Below are positions 56,001 through 59,959 of a stretch of 64,000 nt of DNA, in pieces. The position numbers and the translations under genes are program-made. The first letter of the stretch is position 1; each line of letters opens with the position of its first letter. Under the pieces are notes generated by a model. It was not told the origin of the DNA. It made no database searches and saw only the letters and a list, made by a program, of their open reading frames with translations. Origin of the DNA: Symsagittifera roscoffensis (lineage: Eukaryota; Xenacoelomorpha; Acoela; Convolutidae); contig NC_087062.1 of assembly GCF_963678635.1 (NCBI RefSeq), positions 77,503,200-77,567,199 on the forward strand, given 5' to 3'.

Positions 56001-58859
56001 CCTTTAATCACACCACGCCGAAAAAAACGACAATAACTTGAAAAAAAAGTTGCATTTTTTTATCAGACTATAGTCGGAACTTTCTGTGCTACTTGCTCAG
56101 TAATCGGCTATTCTTGTTTGAATATTCATTTTTGTTATTATTTCTTTATTTTGTATTCTACCTCAGCCGGGTCATATTCCTAATTCTTATTTTCAGGGAG
56201 CGTGGCCTGAACACTTTTGTGCTGAGACCACATTCAGGCGAGGCTGGTGGTATTGCTCATTTGGCAGTGGCATTTATGGCAGCCGAGAACATCTCACATG
56301 GTCTGCTCCTTAGAAAGGTACACAGTTTCAATTTATTTCGAAATTCTGTTGCAAATTTGTTTGCAAGCATTTTTTTTTGCTCTGGGTGCCCTTTAAATTG
56401 AAGTAAATTAACGCACTTCTTTTCTTGTGACTAATATAAGTGCCGCAAATTTTTCATGTCGAAAATATAAGTGCTTCTTTTGGTGGCTCTTTGAATGAGG
56501 AGACTGCATTGAAACAGTAATACCATGTGTTTTGACATTTGTTTTTTAATGAGTTAACACAGTTGATGTTTTTTAATTCCAATTGAAGTGGAAAAAGAGA
56601 TTTGTTTCATACAACAATAAAACCAGAAATTTTCCAACTCAGTACTTTCGTGAAGTTTTTGAAATGCCTTATTTTTGCTAAAATTGGCTTTACACTTTCC
56701 TATTTATTGCATGCAAAATTTGTGTAGTTGACTTCAGTTTATTACATTCCAGATCATTACATGCAAAATTTGTGTTTTATGCTTTTTAAAGCTTCCGAAT
56801 TTTTTGCAACTTTATCGCTTGTGCTTGCGAAGCTGCAGCTTCCCGTCTGTGTTAAAATTGAAAATAGAAGATGACTTTGGTACCGCTTGTTCAGTAATTG
56901 AATCTTTCGTTTTGAGCTTGTCGTGTTTGTAATTGTATCATTAACAAACTTGGCACAAAAATGAGTAACTTTGTAAAATTGTGCAACTCGCAAGCTCGCG
57001 TGTTTAAAAACACTGAAATGATTTTGCGCATTTTGGAATCTGAATCTCGACTGAAAGGTCTTTAATAGGACACTCTCAGGTGTTGAGTAATCGGGCTTTC
57101 GGTGCTTTCGCTCGAAAAAATAGCCGGGCACTGACGTTTTCCCGATTCTAGAAGTTCGATTTGACTGCGATTTGTGGATGAGAACTGAAGTTGAATATAA
57201 AAATGCGTTATATATTGGCTATCGAAAATAATGCCTAAATTGGCCTTATCTATATTTATCAAAATATTTTTCCCGCATTGATAAATTCTTAATAAAGGCA
57301 GAAGATGATTGATACTAAAGCTAAATTCATAAAAATGAATGCACCGAAAAACGATGATTTTGTCCCAGAATATTTCCGTTCAATTGAAATAATGAAAGAC
57401 AGTCTATTAGTCTAATATACGCTTTTAAATTTTTGGAGCGACCATTTTTAAAGTTAGTCTTACATTTCATTGCACAGTTTTTTTGTTTGGGGGGATTTTA
57501 TACAGCAGAAGCTAAATCAGCTAAACGCTGCTGTCTGTAAGAACTAAGCGCTACTTTTTCAATATTTTTCAATCACCTGTTTAACGACATTTTAGTTCTT
57601 GCCTTGTTGCCACCTTGTTGCTGAATTATCAGTATTTGCTAAAATCGTTCTGATAATTTTTTTTGGATAATATGAACATCTGCTATCTTCCTCTTCTCCG
57701 GTAAATCAAGTTTTCGTTATTCTCTTTGTTGATTTTTCGCGCAAAAAATTGGACTGACTTGTCTCTACAGTTACTGACTTCTATAGACGTCGAAGAATTG
57801 TTTTTTAAATGTCTGTGTTGTTTAGAGTCCAGTGTTACAGTACCTGTATTACCTGACGCAGATAGGAATAGCGATGTCGCCCCTGAGCAACAACTCACTG
57901 TTCCTCAACTACCACAAGAACCCCCTCCCCGAGTTCCATGCCAGGGGTCTCCAGGTGTCCCTCTCCACCGATGACCCCCTTCAGTTCCACTTCACCAGGG
58001 AACCCCTCATGGAGGAGTACAGCATCGCCGCCCAGGTAGTCCTCGTAGCCCAGAACTAGGTTCCAGTTATCCGTTATCTATCGTTATCTGGCTGGATTAA
58101 ACCATTAAAACCCTGCCGAATTAAGTAAACACTCTGTGATCAAAATCTGAATTGAGGTCTCAAGTAGCTTCGAATGATATAGAGAAGCGGCCATTTTTGT
58201 TGATCAGTTATGAATTTTTTTTAATTGTGAGTAAACGTAGTGAAGACACATATAGGTCGAGTTGATTTTTGTAGCTTTAAAAATTGTTCACGTTCAAATT
58301 TGATTTTCACGCTTTGACTTAGTATTTCTTTCTTAGTTGAAAAGTGTTCAAAAATTTCCAATTAAGTTTTTTTTTTGTTTCTTGCTTTGTTTTTTTGTTT
58401 TTTTAAAAACTTTTTTTTAAACTTTGTTTTAAAACTTTTTTGTTTTTTTAAAACTTTTTCAACTTTCTGATTGTTATGTTCTTTGAAATTCGAAAGTTGT
58501 TCTAAAAAACAAGTCAGGCATTTCTTTCGGTTTCCTTTCGTTTATTGACACTTTTCAAATTTTGTTGGCGATGTTTTGACAAGCCTTGATTGATTCCTCA
58601 TGGTTTTCAGGTATGGAAACTAAGCACCTGTGATATGTGTGAGTTGGCTCGCAACAGTGTGGTCATGAGTGGATTCGCCAGCGCCAGAAAAGCTATTTGG
58701 CTCGGCAAGAACTGGAAGGACGACGGACCCGGGGGCAACGACATCAACCAAAGCAATGTTCCGGACATTAGAGTGTGCTACAGATACGAGAGTCTAGTCC
58801 ATGAGCTGATGCTGTTAATATACTTCAATCATAGACCAGTGCGACCTGAAGAACAGTAA
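16774..58859 (+). CDS. AMPD2: AMP deaminase, AMPD2-like (whole gene, 17 coding exons)
   Basis: AMP deaminase hydrolyses AMP to IMP and ammonia in the cytosol (purine nucleotide cycle) and works as a tetramer. The coding exons listed separately join without a phase break into 922 residues (888 if the two phase-symmetric exons at 30542 and 40208 are both skipped). In that numbering the zinc-binding DTHIHA motif has His473 and His475, the RPHSGEAG motif has His742 and Glu745, and the SLSTDDP signature has Asp819 and Asp820. All are intact. The [16 protein letters not shown] segment matches vertebrate AMPD2 better than AMPD1 or AMPD3, but an invertebrate gene may predate those paralogues. The N-terminal 300 residues are divergent and low-complexity, as in the family. 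The gene spans 42 kb because its introns are filled with repeats. Confidence 0.95.
18481..18840 (+). mobile_element. Family-2 element with tRNA-like core
   Basis: The 5' hairpin is TACACT...AGTGTA (from 18482). The core at about 18657-18728 has an A-box-like TGGCTGGTTAG and a B-box-like GGTTCGAATCT. The tail has TTTTGCTAATCGAGGCTTAT, ATAGAGCTGC and CCGAAGCTTCGCC at the end. This is a SINE-like composite in which the pol III-type core is internal, about 175 bases from the 5' end. Confidence 0.75.
19363..19403. repeat. Perfect 18-bp hairpin (copy 1)
   Basis: The arm AGTGGTGTGTGTTCTTTT (19363-19380) and its exact complement (19386-19403) are separated by TATTT. The same hairpin recurs at 20806-20846 in the second tandem unit. 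A single arm without its partner occurs near 21025. Confidence 0.9.
19524..20934 (+). repeat. 1.44-kb tandem duplication, unit 2
   Basis: This is the second unit, near-identical to 18081-19490, with its own family-2 element (19924-20283) and hairpin (20806-20846). It continues past 20934 into GCTAGATGCAAAGC... to about 21045, a third partial copy of the roughly 213-base segment that flanks the hairpin. Confidence 0.92.
21335..21700 (+). repeat. Family-1 element fragment
   Basis: The fragment shows GTGAAGACTCTTAAATAAGTC, a T-run (splice-like CAGG mutated to CTGG), then GATCACCCTCAAAATTGATT, GGCAAACTCCGCTATTGAA and CCTATTGATCCA. It ends before the acceptor of AMP deaminase exon 2. Confidence 0.6.
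21851..22041 (+). CDS. AMPD2: AMP deaminase exon 2
   Basis: This exon encodes residues 88-151. The acceptor GGCTACAG ends at 21850 and the donor CAGGG|GTGAAT is at 22042 (phase 2 exit). It begins [19 protein letters not shown], an acidic and basic helix-like stretch. A Gly/Met-rich linker follows, then [13 protein letters not shown], which aligns in style with the RRQRLERQIS segment of vertebrate AMPD2 N-terminal regions. The enzyme's N-terminal region is regulatory rather than catalytic. The match is moderate, but the open frame, the flanking sites and phase compatibility on both sides make this a real exon. Confidence 0.85.
22370..22600 (+). repeat. Family-3 element head with perfect 8-bp hairpin
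   Basis: GCCCTTGC (22375-22382), loop GATCA, GCAAGGGC (22388-22395), then GTTGTAATCGGGTACTGAC. The same head appears, with different stem bases, near 11519, 28732 and 46063, and as a half-hairpin near 52350 and 60330. Confidence 0.6.
22676..24375 (+). mobile_element. Family-4 element, most complete copy (1.7 kb)
   Basis: The 5' end is TTTACACAAGGCAGCGTAGTGTA. A body follows with TATGAAAATGTATGATATTTG, GACGCTTTAGG and GGCCTTCGAAAGTTTC, then a series of degenerate units built on CAAAAACTACCCTGC...AATCT and CGGCTATG. A tRNA-like fragment (GGACGTGAG...AACAGGTC) lies near 24070. The 3' hairpin GCAAAGC-GCA-GCTTTGC is at 24350-24366. There is no significant open reading frame. Confidence 0.65.
25308..25353. 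repeat. Inverted homopolymer: C22 - 10 bases - G14
   Basis: A run of 22 C (25308-25329), the spacer ATTCTCGCTT, and a run of 14 G (25340-25353) can form a very stable hairpin. The G-run is followed by ATAAAGCTCAATAGG, and the complement of the left flank reads G-run then AGATTGCTTAATTG. Both flanks therefore resemble the tRNA-like unit at 25857-25935, in opposite orientations. Confidence 0.85.
25857..25935 (+). repeat. G-tracts joined to tRNA A-box-like sequence, two tandem units
   Basis: Twelve G (25857-25868) precede AGATAGCTCAATTGGTC. A second tract of 17 G, C, 6 G (25891-25914) precedes ATAGCTCAATTGATCC. TAGCTCAATTGG fits the pol III A box (TRGYNNANNNG), and the G-run stands where a tRNA acceptor stem would begin. 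No B box or 3' half is visible. The tracts could also form G-quadruplexes. Confidence 0.75.
26240..28640. other. Intron stretch without recognised repeats or exons
   Basis: This part of intron 2 is mostly free of the repeat families found elsewhere. I see no open frame with convincing splice sites. A GC-richer patch near 27490-27590 (GCAGCAGCAGTCTC, CGCGCGGCAAACACG) is the only compositional oddity. Confidence 0.5.
28725..29340 (+). repeat. Family-3 element
   Basis: The 5' head ACCGTTGCGATGAGCAAGGGT, with one mismatch in the stem, is followed by CAACCGGGTAGTAGACG. The body has GTCTCCGGCACACTTAGCCT, GGACCTGTTTTTTTAACGG and TTTTGTCGGCTTAGTTGGC. The same body recurs at 33530-34290 and, in part, at 47650-48010. 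Confidence 0.6.
29831..30316 (+). mobile_element. Family-1 element carrying an interstitial telomere-like motif
   Basis: It starts TAAGAGTAATGAACG at 29831, but the normal continuation is replaced by TAGGGTTAGGGTTAGG (29846-29861) and about 110 unrelated bases, before the family body resumes near 29970. The 3' end has CATTACTCTTTTCC with stem CCAATC-TTC-GATTGG (30296-30310). Confidence 0.7.
30542..30613 (+). CDS. AMPD2: AMP deaminase exon 3, probable cassette exon
   Basis: This is a 72-base exon (residues 151-175) with acceptor AACTGTTTCAG ending at 30541 and donor AAG|GTAAAC at 30614. It enters and leaves in phase 2. It therefore adds 24 residues ([20 protein letters not shown] and a basic tail) without disturbing the frame, and exon 2 can equally splice directly to exon 4. 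Only one of the three frames is open, and it is exactly the one demanded by exon 2. The peptide is low-complexity with an SPRS motif, a plausible phosphorylation site by inspection only. It may be constitutive, optional, or rarely used. Confidence 0.62.
31951..32398 (+). repeat. Family-1 element, diverged copy
   Basis: The 5' end is TAAGTGACAATGAGCGTACT. The body has GGCAATTTACGCTCTCCAGTC and GGTGATCCAGTTTTTGC. The 3' end TTCATTTGCACTTTTCCAGC leads into a GTTGGCTGG-type hairpin remnant. Confidence 0.55.
32400..33295. other. Intron stretch, nothing recognised
   Basis: This AT-rich sequence upstream of AMP deaminase exon 4 has no matches to the window's repeat families and no plausible exon. 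Confidence 0.5.
33300..33412 (+). CDS. AMPD2: AMP deaminase exon 4
   Basis: This exon encodes residues 175-213. The acceptor GAATGTTTAG ends at 33299 and the donor TCAG|GTGCTA is at 33413 (phase 1 exit). The peptide runs [19 protein letters not shown] and then [18 protein letters not shown]. The spacing between the basic RQ(L/I)S helix of exon 2 and this hydrophobic/acidic piece resembles the N-terminal regulatory part of AMPD2. GC content and codon use rise sharply against the surrounding AT-rich intron. Confidence 0.85.
33530..34290 (+). repeat. Family-3 element, second full body
   Basis: It shares with 28800-29340 the strings GTCTCCGGCAGACTTAGTCT, TTTTGTCGGCTTAG and CTGGACGTGTTTTTCGC. It ends with TGATGCGAAGCTCGGCATCGCC and CTGTGTTAAAC, the 3' end motif also used by families 2 and 4. 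Confidence 0.6.
34655..34800 (+). CDS. AMPD2: AMP deaminase exon 5
   Basis: This exon encodes residues 213-261. The acceptor CATTGTTCAG ends at 34654 and the canonical donor TCT|GTAAGT is at 34801 (phase 0 exit). The product [20 protein letters not shown] is followed by a charged region with [17 protein letters not shown]. That region corresponds to the EFQRVTISGEE-like stretch just before the conserved part of AMPD proteins. It precedes the catalytic domain and probably belongs to the N-terminal dimer or regulatory region. Confidence 0.9.
35139..35615 (+). repeat. Family-1 element, GTGTC-type ends
   Basis: The 5' hairpin is AAGTGTC...GACACTT (AAGTGTCAATGATCAAGTGA then AGACACTT). It is followed by the family body (TTCGTGGTTAACTTATGATTT, ATTGGTCCAGTTCTGTC). 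The 3' end is decayed. Here both stem arms are GTGTC/GACAC where other copies have GAGTA/TACTC or GAGT/ACTC. Confidence 0.6.
35819..35955 (+). CDS. AMPD2: AMP deaminase exon 6
   Basis: This exon encodes residues 262-307. The acceptor ATTTTTCAG ends at 35818 and the donor CTAG|GTCAGC is at 35956 (phase 2 exit). The peptide includes [24 protein letters not shown], which matches the conserved IREKYMALS-QSF-PTT block of AMPD proteins. This is the first part of the protein that is clearly family-specific. It is followed by HNAHGSR, which leads into exon 7. Confidence 0.93.
36127..36500 (+). mobile_element. Family-2 element with tRNA-like core
   Basis: The 5' hairpin is TACACT...AGTGTA. The tRNA-like core GCGTCCTTGGCTGAGTGGTT starts near 36327 with a clear A box (TGGCTGAGTGG) and a degenerate B box (GATGGAATCC). 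The 3' end is GCGAAGCGAAGCTTTGCCTC. Confidence 0.75.
37060..37380 (+). repeat. Family-1 element, 3' two-thirds
   Basis: The body is GGCAAACTCGACAATCGA and AATCCAGTTTTCTCAAAT. The 3' end is GTTCATTGACACTTTTCC with stem CCAAC/GTTGG near 37352-37366. The last hundred bases also form the outer part of the long inverted repeat that follows. Confidence 0.6.
37285..37970. repeat. Long inverted repeat (about 320-bp arms, 29-base loop) in AMP deaminase intron 6
   Basis: The left arm, about 37285-37598, is answered by its reverse complement at about 37627-37970. The loop runs GCTGTACATAGTAC... to about 37626. Paired landmarks include CAAGTCAGTATTTTT with AAAAATACTGACTTG, and TGCGTTCATTTTCACATAAA with its complement near 37690. 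The arms differ by scattered changes and small gaps. The inverted repeat takes in a family-1 3' end, so the right arm carries that end in reverse orientation. Confidence 0.9.
38062..38162 (+). CDS. AMPD2: AMP deaminase exon 7
   Basis: This exon encodes residues 307-341. The acceptor TGGTTTTTAG ends at 38061 and the donor TTTG|GTGAGC is at 38163 (phase 1 exit). The peptide is [20 protein letters not shown] and then [13 protein letters not shown]. It is moderately conserved. The exon sits only about 90 bases downstream of a long inverted repeat (37285-37970), and its acceptor region overlaps a partial repeat copy (37995-38050). A hAT-like miniature element starts 43 bases after its donor. Confidence 0.88.
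38205..38565. mobile_element. hAT-like miniature element with CAGGGGCGGAT termini
   Basis: The left end is CAGGGGCGGATCTAGG and the right end is AAATCCGCCCCTG, its complement in the first eleven bases. The 361-bp element is non-coding. No matching 8-bp duplication is visible at its flanks, so the insertion is older or rearranged. It lies 43 bases past the exon 7 donor. Confidence 0.7.
38940..39206 (+). repeat. Family-1 element, internally deleted
   Basis: The 5' end TAAGAGTAATGAACGTTGTG with hairpin partner GAGTACTCTCATA jumps early to the body motif TTTCCCAGCGAAAAA. The 3' end near 39170 is GCGTTCATTATTCTTTTC. It is nested next to an older copy that starts TAAGTGTCAATGAGC near 38601. Confidence 0.6.
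40208..40237 (+). CDS. AMPD2: AMP deaminase exon 8, 30-base microexon
   Basis: This microexon encodes residues 341-351 ([10 protein letters not shown]). The acceptor GAACCTTCAG ends at 40207 and the donor GATG|GTTAGT is at 40238. It enters and leaves in phase 1, so exon 7 can also join exon 9 directly, and inclusion adds ten residues. It lies in the poorly conserved linker between the IRERY block and the region preceding the catalytic domain. Both splice sites are good and the GC-rich 30 bases contrast with the flanks, but an exon this short cannot be proved from sequence alone. Confidence 0.68.
40772..40997 (+). CDS. AMPD2: AMP deaminase exon 9
   Basis: This exon encodes residues 351-426. 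The acceptor TGTTTATTTAG ends at 40771 and the donor CCAC|GTAAGG is at 40998 (phase 2 exit). It contains [16 protein letters not shown], matching the GLRMVRGVVHVYT-type strand of AMPD2. It also contains [20 protein letters not shown] and the following AITAHGPT, matching the conserved LPYPDLQEFVADVNVL...GP region that precedes the catalytic barrel. Identification is secure. Confidence 0.95.
41371..41648 (+). mobile_element. Family-1 element, GTGTC-type ends (short copy)
   Basis: The perfect 7-bp 5' stem is AAGTGTC (41372-41378) with GACACTT (41394-41400), loop AATGAACGTAGTGAA. The 3' end is CAGTGACATTTTCC followed by AACTTTCTGTGG. The change from GAGT/ACTC to GTGTC/GACAC is carried in both hairpin arms and echoed in the 3' end. 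Confidence 0.7.
41979..42300 (+). mobile_element. Family-2 element with tRNA-like core
   Basis: The element shows the family head (GTGTGTTAGTACGA, ATAAATGTATTCA), then the tRNA-like core GCGTCAGTGGCTTGGTGGTT near 42168 with a decayed B box (GATCGAATCA), then TTTTTACTAATTCTAGACTT. The tail is truncated after AGAGCTGCAC. Confidence 0.65.
42681..43156 (+). mobile_element. Family-1 element, best full-length copy (476 bp)
   Basis: The 5' stem is AAGAGT (42682-42687) with ACTCTT (42704-42709). The acceptor-like T-run plus TTTTTCAGG is at 42741-42749. The body contains all family landmarks. The 3' end TCATTACTCTT (43124-43134) complements the 5' end. The terminal hairpin CCAACTG-T-CAGTTGG is at 43137-43151, followed by CTATG. 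The element is non-coding, and I see no clear target duplication. Confidence 0.8.
43368..43629 (+). CDS. AMPD2: AMP deaminase exon 10 (zinc-binding HxH motif)
   Basis: This exon encodes residues 426-513. The acceptor CTGTTTAG ends at 43367 and the donor GAG|GTCTGT is at 43630 (phase 0 exit). It contains [36 protein letters not shown], then the zinc ligand motif DTHIHA (His473, His475) and [14 protein letters not shown]. This is the start of the TIM-barrel catalytic domain. A tRNA-containing repeat begins at 43635, so only the first five intron bases at this donor are not repeat-derived. Confidence 0.97.
43635..43980 (+). mobile_element. Family-2 element starting five bases past the exon 10 donor
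   Basis: The 5' hairpin has a 7-bp stem, ACACTAG...CTAGTGT, against TACACT...AGTGTA in other copies. The tRNA-like core near 43809 is decayed. The tail ends GAGAAGCGCAGATTCGCC and CTCTG. It begins at intron base +6. Confidence 0.72.
44045..44165 (+). repeat. Family-1 5' end fragment
   Basis: TAAGAGTCGATAAACGTACT, then a T-run with TTTTTTCAGG at 44091-44100 and TTAAATTTTGTTC. It is cut off by the family-4 element that begins near 44172. Confidence 0.6.
44172..45555 (+). mobile_element. Family-4 element (1.4 kb)
   Basis: The 5' end is TTTGTTTACACAAGGGAAGTG. The body landmarks are shared with 22676-24375 (TATGAAAATGTATGGGATC, GGCCTTCGAAAGTTTCAGTA, CTCAAAAACTGCCCTGCC). The 3' tail is AGGGCTCTTTTTTGC and GCGAAGCTCAGATTCACC. 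The internal tandem units are diverged. Confidence 0.65.
45718..46025 (+). repeat. Family-1 element fragment
   Basis: TAAGAAAAATGAACGTAATA at the 5' end, then TTCACGCTTAAATTTGATTT, GGCAAACTCCACTAATCGAA and GATCCAATTTTCTCAATTGG. The 3' end is missing, replaced by a family-3 head near 46059. Confidence 0.55.
46150..47642 (+). mobile_element. Family-4 element (1.5 kb)
   Basis: The 5' end is TATGTTTACACAAGCGAATT. It has the same body and tandem units, with a B-box-like GAGATTCGAACCGGG near 47380 inside its tRNA-like fragment. The 3' end is GCGAAGCGCAGCTTCACTTC and TGTGTC near 47640. Confidence 0.65.
48040..48880 (+). repeat. Family-4 tandem units without element ends
   Basis: At least four degenerate units contain TACGCCCATTTTTTGAC, AAAAACTACC and GTTATGGCCTTCC-type motifs. 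They resemble 6830-7960 and end near ATCTTTAGC (48853). They have no coding capacity. Confidence 0.5.
49610..49804 (+). CDS. AMPD2: AMP deaminase exon 11
   Basis: This exon has 65 codons, residues 514-578. The acceptor TGTGTTTCCAG ends at 49609. It encodes [19 protein letters not shown], then [19 protein letters not shown], then REIFIKT and [10 protein letters not shown], all near-identical to the family and part of the substrate-binding barrel. The next exon must start with EVISDLE, so this exon must end at AAG 49804. There the intron opens with GCTAGT: either a GC-AG intron or a base error in a GTTAGT donor. The usual upstream neighbour, exon 10, is 6 kb away. Confidence 0.96.
49805..50046 (+). 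other. Apparent GC-AG intron 11 of AMP deaminase
   Basis: The conserved protein junction ...AEILK/EVISDLE fixes this 242-base intron exactly. It begins GCTAGT and ends TTTTTTTCAG. No in-phase GT donor exists before the frame runs into TGA at about 49865. Confidence 0.8.
50047..50210 (+). CDS. AMPD2: AMP deaminase exon 12
   Basis: This exon encodes residues 579-633. The acceptor TTTTTTTCAG ends at 50046 and the donor GTATA|GTCAGT is at 50211 (phase 2 exit). The product contains [34 protein letters not shown] and [10 protein letters not shown], a conserved barrel segment of AMP deaminases. The intron before it is only 242 bases and is the shortest in the gene. Confidence 0.96.
50511..51243 (+). 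mobile_element. Family-2 element interrupted by a hAT-like element
   Basis: The head starts TTACACTAGCTAGCGTAG. The tRNA-like core near 50682-50745 has the A-box-like TGGCTCAGAGG and the B-box-like GGTTCTAATCC. The family tail (TTTTACTAATTCGAGGCTTA) resumes only at about 51137. The end hairpin GCAAAGC-GCA-GCTTTGC is at 51220-51236. Confidence 0.7.
50748..51120. mobile_element. hAT-like miniature element nested in a family-2 element
   Basis: The interior matches 53386-53793 closely: CCCCCTGCCGACCCAAA, GGTCCCCCTTTGTACTATTT, TTTTGAGATATCCGTATTTG, and GCGGCGCAGAAAGTTTGACC. The right end is CCTCGAGAAAATATGCCCC. The termini are less intact than in the 53-kb copy. Confidence 0.65.
51608..52010 (+). 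repeat. Family-1 element, diverged copy
   Basis: The 5' end is AAGAGTAGAAGAACGAAGTG. The acceptor-like TTTTTGTCAGG lies near 51670, and the body has GGCAAATTGTGCGCTCCAAT. The 3' end is ACACTTGTCC with stem CCAAC-CTGAT-GTTGG near 51989-52003. Confidence 0.6.
53169..53295 (+). CDS. AMPD2: AMP deaminase exon 13
   Basis: This exon encodes residues 633-675. The acceptor TTATTTTCAG ends at 53168 and the donor CAT|GTAAGT is at 53296 (phase 0 exit). The product [20 protein letters not shown] continues as [20 protein letters not shown], which matches the conserved FQEMLENIF-PLFEAT--P--HPELH-FL block. A hAT-like element with an 8-bp target duplication follows 83 bases after the donor (duplication at 53378, element at 53386). 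Confidence 0.96.
53386..53793. mobile_element. hAT-like miniature element with intact 8-bp target duplication
   Basis: The termini are CAGGGGTGGATTTGG and CCTTGATCCGCCCCTG, which are inverted relative to each other. The direct repeat GTTATGAT flanks the element at 53378-53385 and 53794-53801. The left end has an expanded G-run (about 13 G). The 408-bp element is non-coding and lies in AMP deaminase intron 13. Confidence 0.88.
54112..54275 (+). CDS. AMPD2: AMP deaminase exon 14
   Basis: This exon encodes residues 676-730. The acceptor TTGATATAG ends at 54111 and the donor CGCAC|GTAAGA is at 54276 (phase 2 exit). It contains [11 protein letters not shown], the exact family motif. A divergent loop with NPTPDNW follows, then [20 protein letters not shown], corresponding to the NPPYAYYLYY-F-NM--LN segment. 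The loop between the two motifs is specific to this species, as is usual for AMPD. Confidence 0.96.
55080..55495 (+). repeat. Family-1 element, diverged and 5'-truncated
   Basis: TTATGCGCTCGAATGGCG, ATTGACCCAGCTTTTTTTCG and a decayed 3' end, TTTTCCAGCTGTATGTTG, near 55476. The T-rich and A-rich stretches to about 56100 resemble 39300-39960, another shared repeat (ATCATTGGACTGAGTTGAGT and CGGAACTTTCTGTGCTACTT). Confidence 0.5.
56197..56317 (+). CDS. AMPD2: AMP deaminase exon 15 (RPH-GEAG zinc/catalytic motif)
   Basis: This exon encodes residues 730-770. The acceptor CTTATTTTCAG ends at 56196 and the donor AAG|GTACAC is at 56318 (phase 0 exit). The product [18 protein letters not shown] carries His742 (zinc ligand by family knowledge) and the catalytic Glu745, followed by [13 protein letters not shown]. 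The residue after His is Ser instead of the Cys seen in vertebrate AMPD2. That position is not catalytic. Confidence 0.97.
57826..58035 (+). CDS. AMPD2: AMP deaminase exon 16 (SLSTDDP signature)
   Basis: This exon has 70 codons, residues 771-840. The acceptor GTTGTTTAG ends at 57825 and the donor CAG|GTAGTC is at 58036. It contains [20 protein letters not shown] and the deaminase signature [13 protein letters not shown] (Asp819, Asp820), then [12 protein letters not shown]. This is the most conserved exon of the gene and is practically identical to vertebrate proteins over its length. It is notably GC-rich. Confidence 0.98.
58223..58575 (+). repeat. Family-1 element in intron 16
   Basis: The 5' end is GTGAGTAAACGTAGTGAAGA, and TCACGCTTTGACTTAGTATT marks the body. 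The 3' end is CGTTTATTGACACTTTTC. A T-rich low-complexity expansion (TTTTTAAAACTTTTTT repeats) fills 58370-58460. It ends 36 bases before the exon 17 acceptor. Confidence 0.6.
58611..58859 (+). CDS. AMPD2: AMP deaminase exon 17 (C terminus and stop)
   Basis: This exon has 82 codons plus TAA at 58857-58859. The acceptor TGGTTTTCAG ends at 58610. It encodes [40 protein letters not shown] and a short divergent tail ending RPVRPEEQ. The conserved VPDIRV-YRYE block closes the barrel. The tail is shorter than that of vertebrate AMPD2. The first codon, GTA, is internal. Confidence 0.97.
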   Translation, partial: VWKLSTCDMCELARNSVVMSGFASARKAIWLGKNWKDDGPGGNDINQSNVPDIRVCYRYESLVHELMLLIYFNHRPVRPEEQ

Positions 58860-58885
58860 AAAAAATATATGCAATTTTTAATGCA

Positions 58886-58891
58886 AATAAA
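58886..58891 (+). terminator. Polyadenylation signal AATAAA of the AMP deaminase gene
   Basis: A canonical AATAAA hexamer lies 27 bases after the TAA stop. No competing signal is seen close by. If used, the 3' UTR would be only about 40-60 bases, unusually short beside introns of several kilobases. Confidence 0.65.
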
Positions 58892-59959
58892 ACTGTAATT
58901 ACTTTATCCAAGGTCATCATTTTATATCGTAGCAGGGATTCATCCTTACTTCTGTTTGTATTTCAGAAACCTCGAATTAAGTTTGCAATTGTAGCTAAAA
59001 AGCGTGTCAATATCATTCAGTGTGTGTTTCTAACGAAGAGAGCGGGTTGAATTTCTTGGCTCTTTTCTATTATAGCACACTGAGCACTTTACCAAGAAAA
59101 AAGACATAGACCCACAAAGCATTGAGTTTTGTATTTTAGGGGTCTATAATTTGCTCTGTGGAGGGAAGGAAGCTATAATGGAAAAAATTCTTTTAATTTT
59201 TATAATATACCATTCCGAATTTGTATGTCCACTACCCTCCTTACCTAACGAATTTGTATAAAAACAAATAAGAATGTAGCTAACTTTGTAACTCTAAATT
59301 GGTGAACTGTGATGATAGGCGGTACTCTTGTATTTAGTTTCATTAGGTGCATCAGGATTTTAAAGACGCATATATCAAATTGCGCCCATGAAGCGTCGAA
59401 ATTTACGAGAATTTTTTTGTATGAATTTTTTTTTATATAACAAATACATGTTCTGCCCTACTTAGCTAGGAGTTACCTTCTTTTGTATCAAATCACCTTT
59501 AAAACATCACATTCTTCTGCTCTTTGATCCCATTATAGCAGGTGCTAATATTTAGACATTTCCTTTGTATAGATAATTAGAAATAATAATTTTAACTTGA
59601 GTTTGGTATGTGAACTTCACGAAAGTGTGTTTATAGATAGATATAAAAGATTGTGTTTAGATGCGAAATTGTCAAAATTATAATTTAGATTTGATGAAAA
59701 TGTGATTTCTTTAAAGCTACGGGGACCCAACGTTTGGGATTTCAAAGAAAAGTTCCCTCGGTGATGAGAAAATTGGTCTAAAGTTTTTTTGCGTTTCAGA
59801 CTGCATCATAGAGACGCTATGTGTGTCAAGGTGCTATCAGTGATATTGATAGAATAGGCATTCGATATGTCACCGAAATTTTCCGAATTGTTAGTATTTT
59901 TTAGAAAACTTGAAATATTTCTTTCACAAAATGAAAATTTTCCCCTTCTTATACAATAT

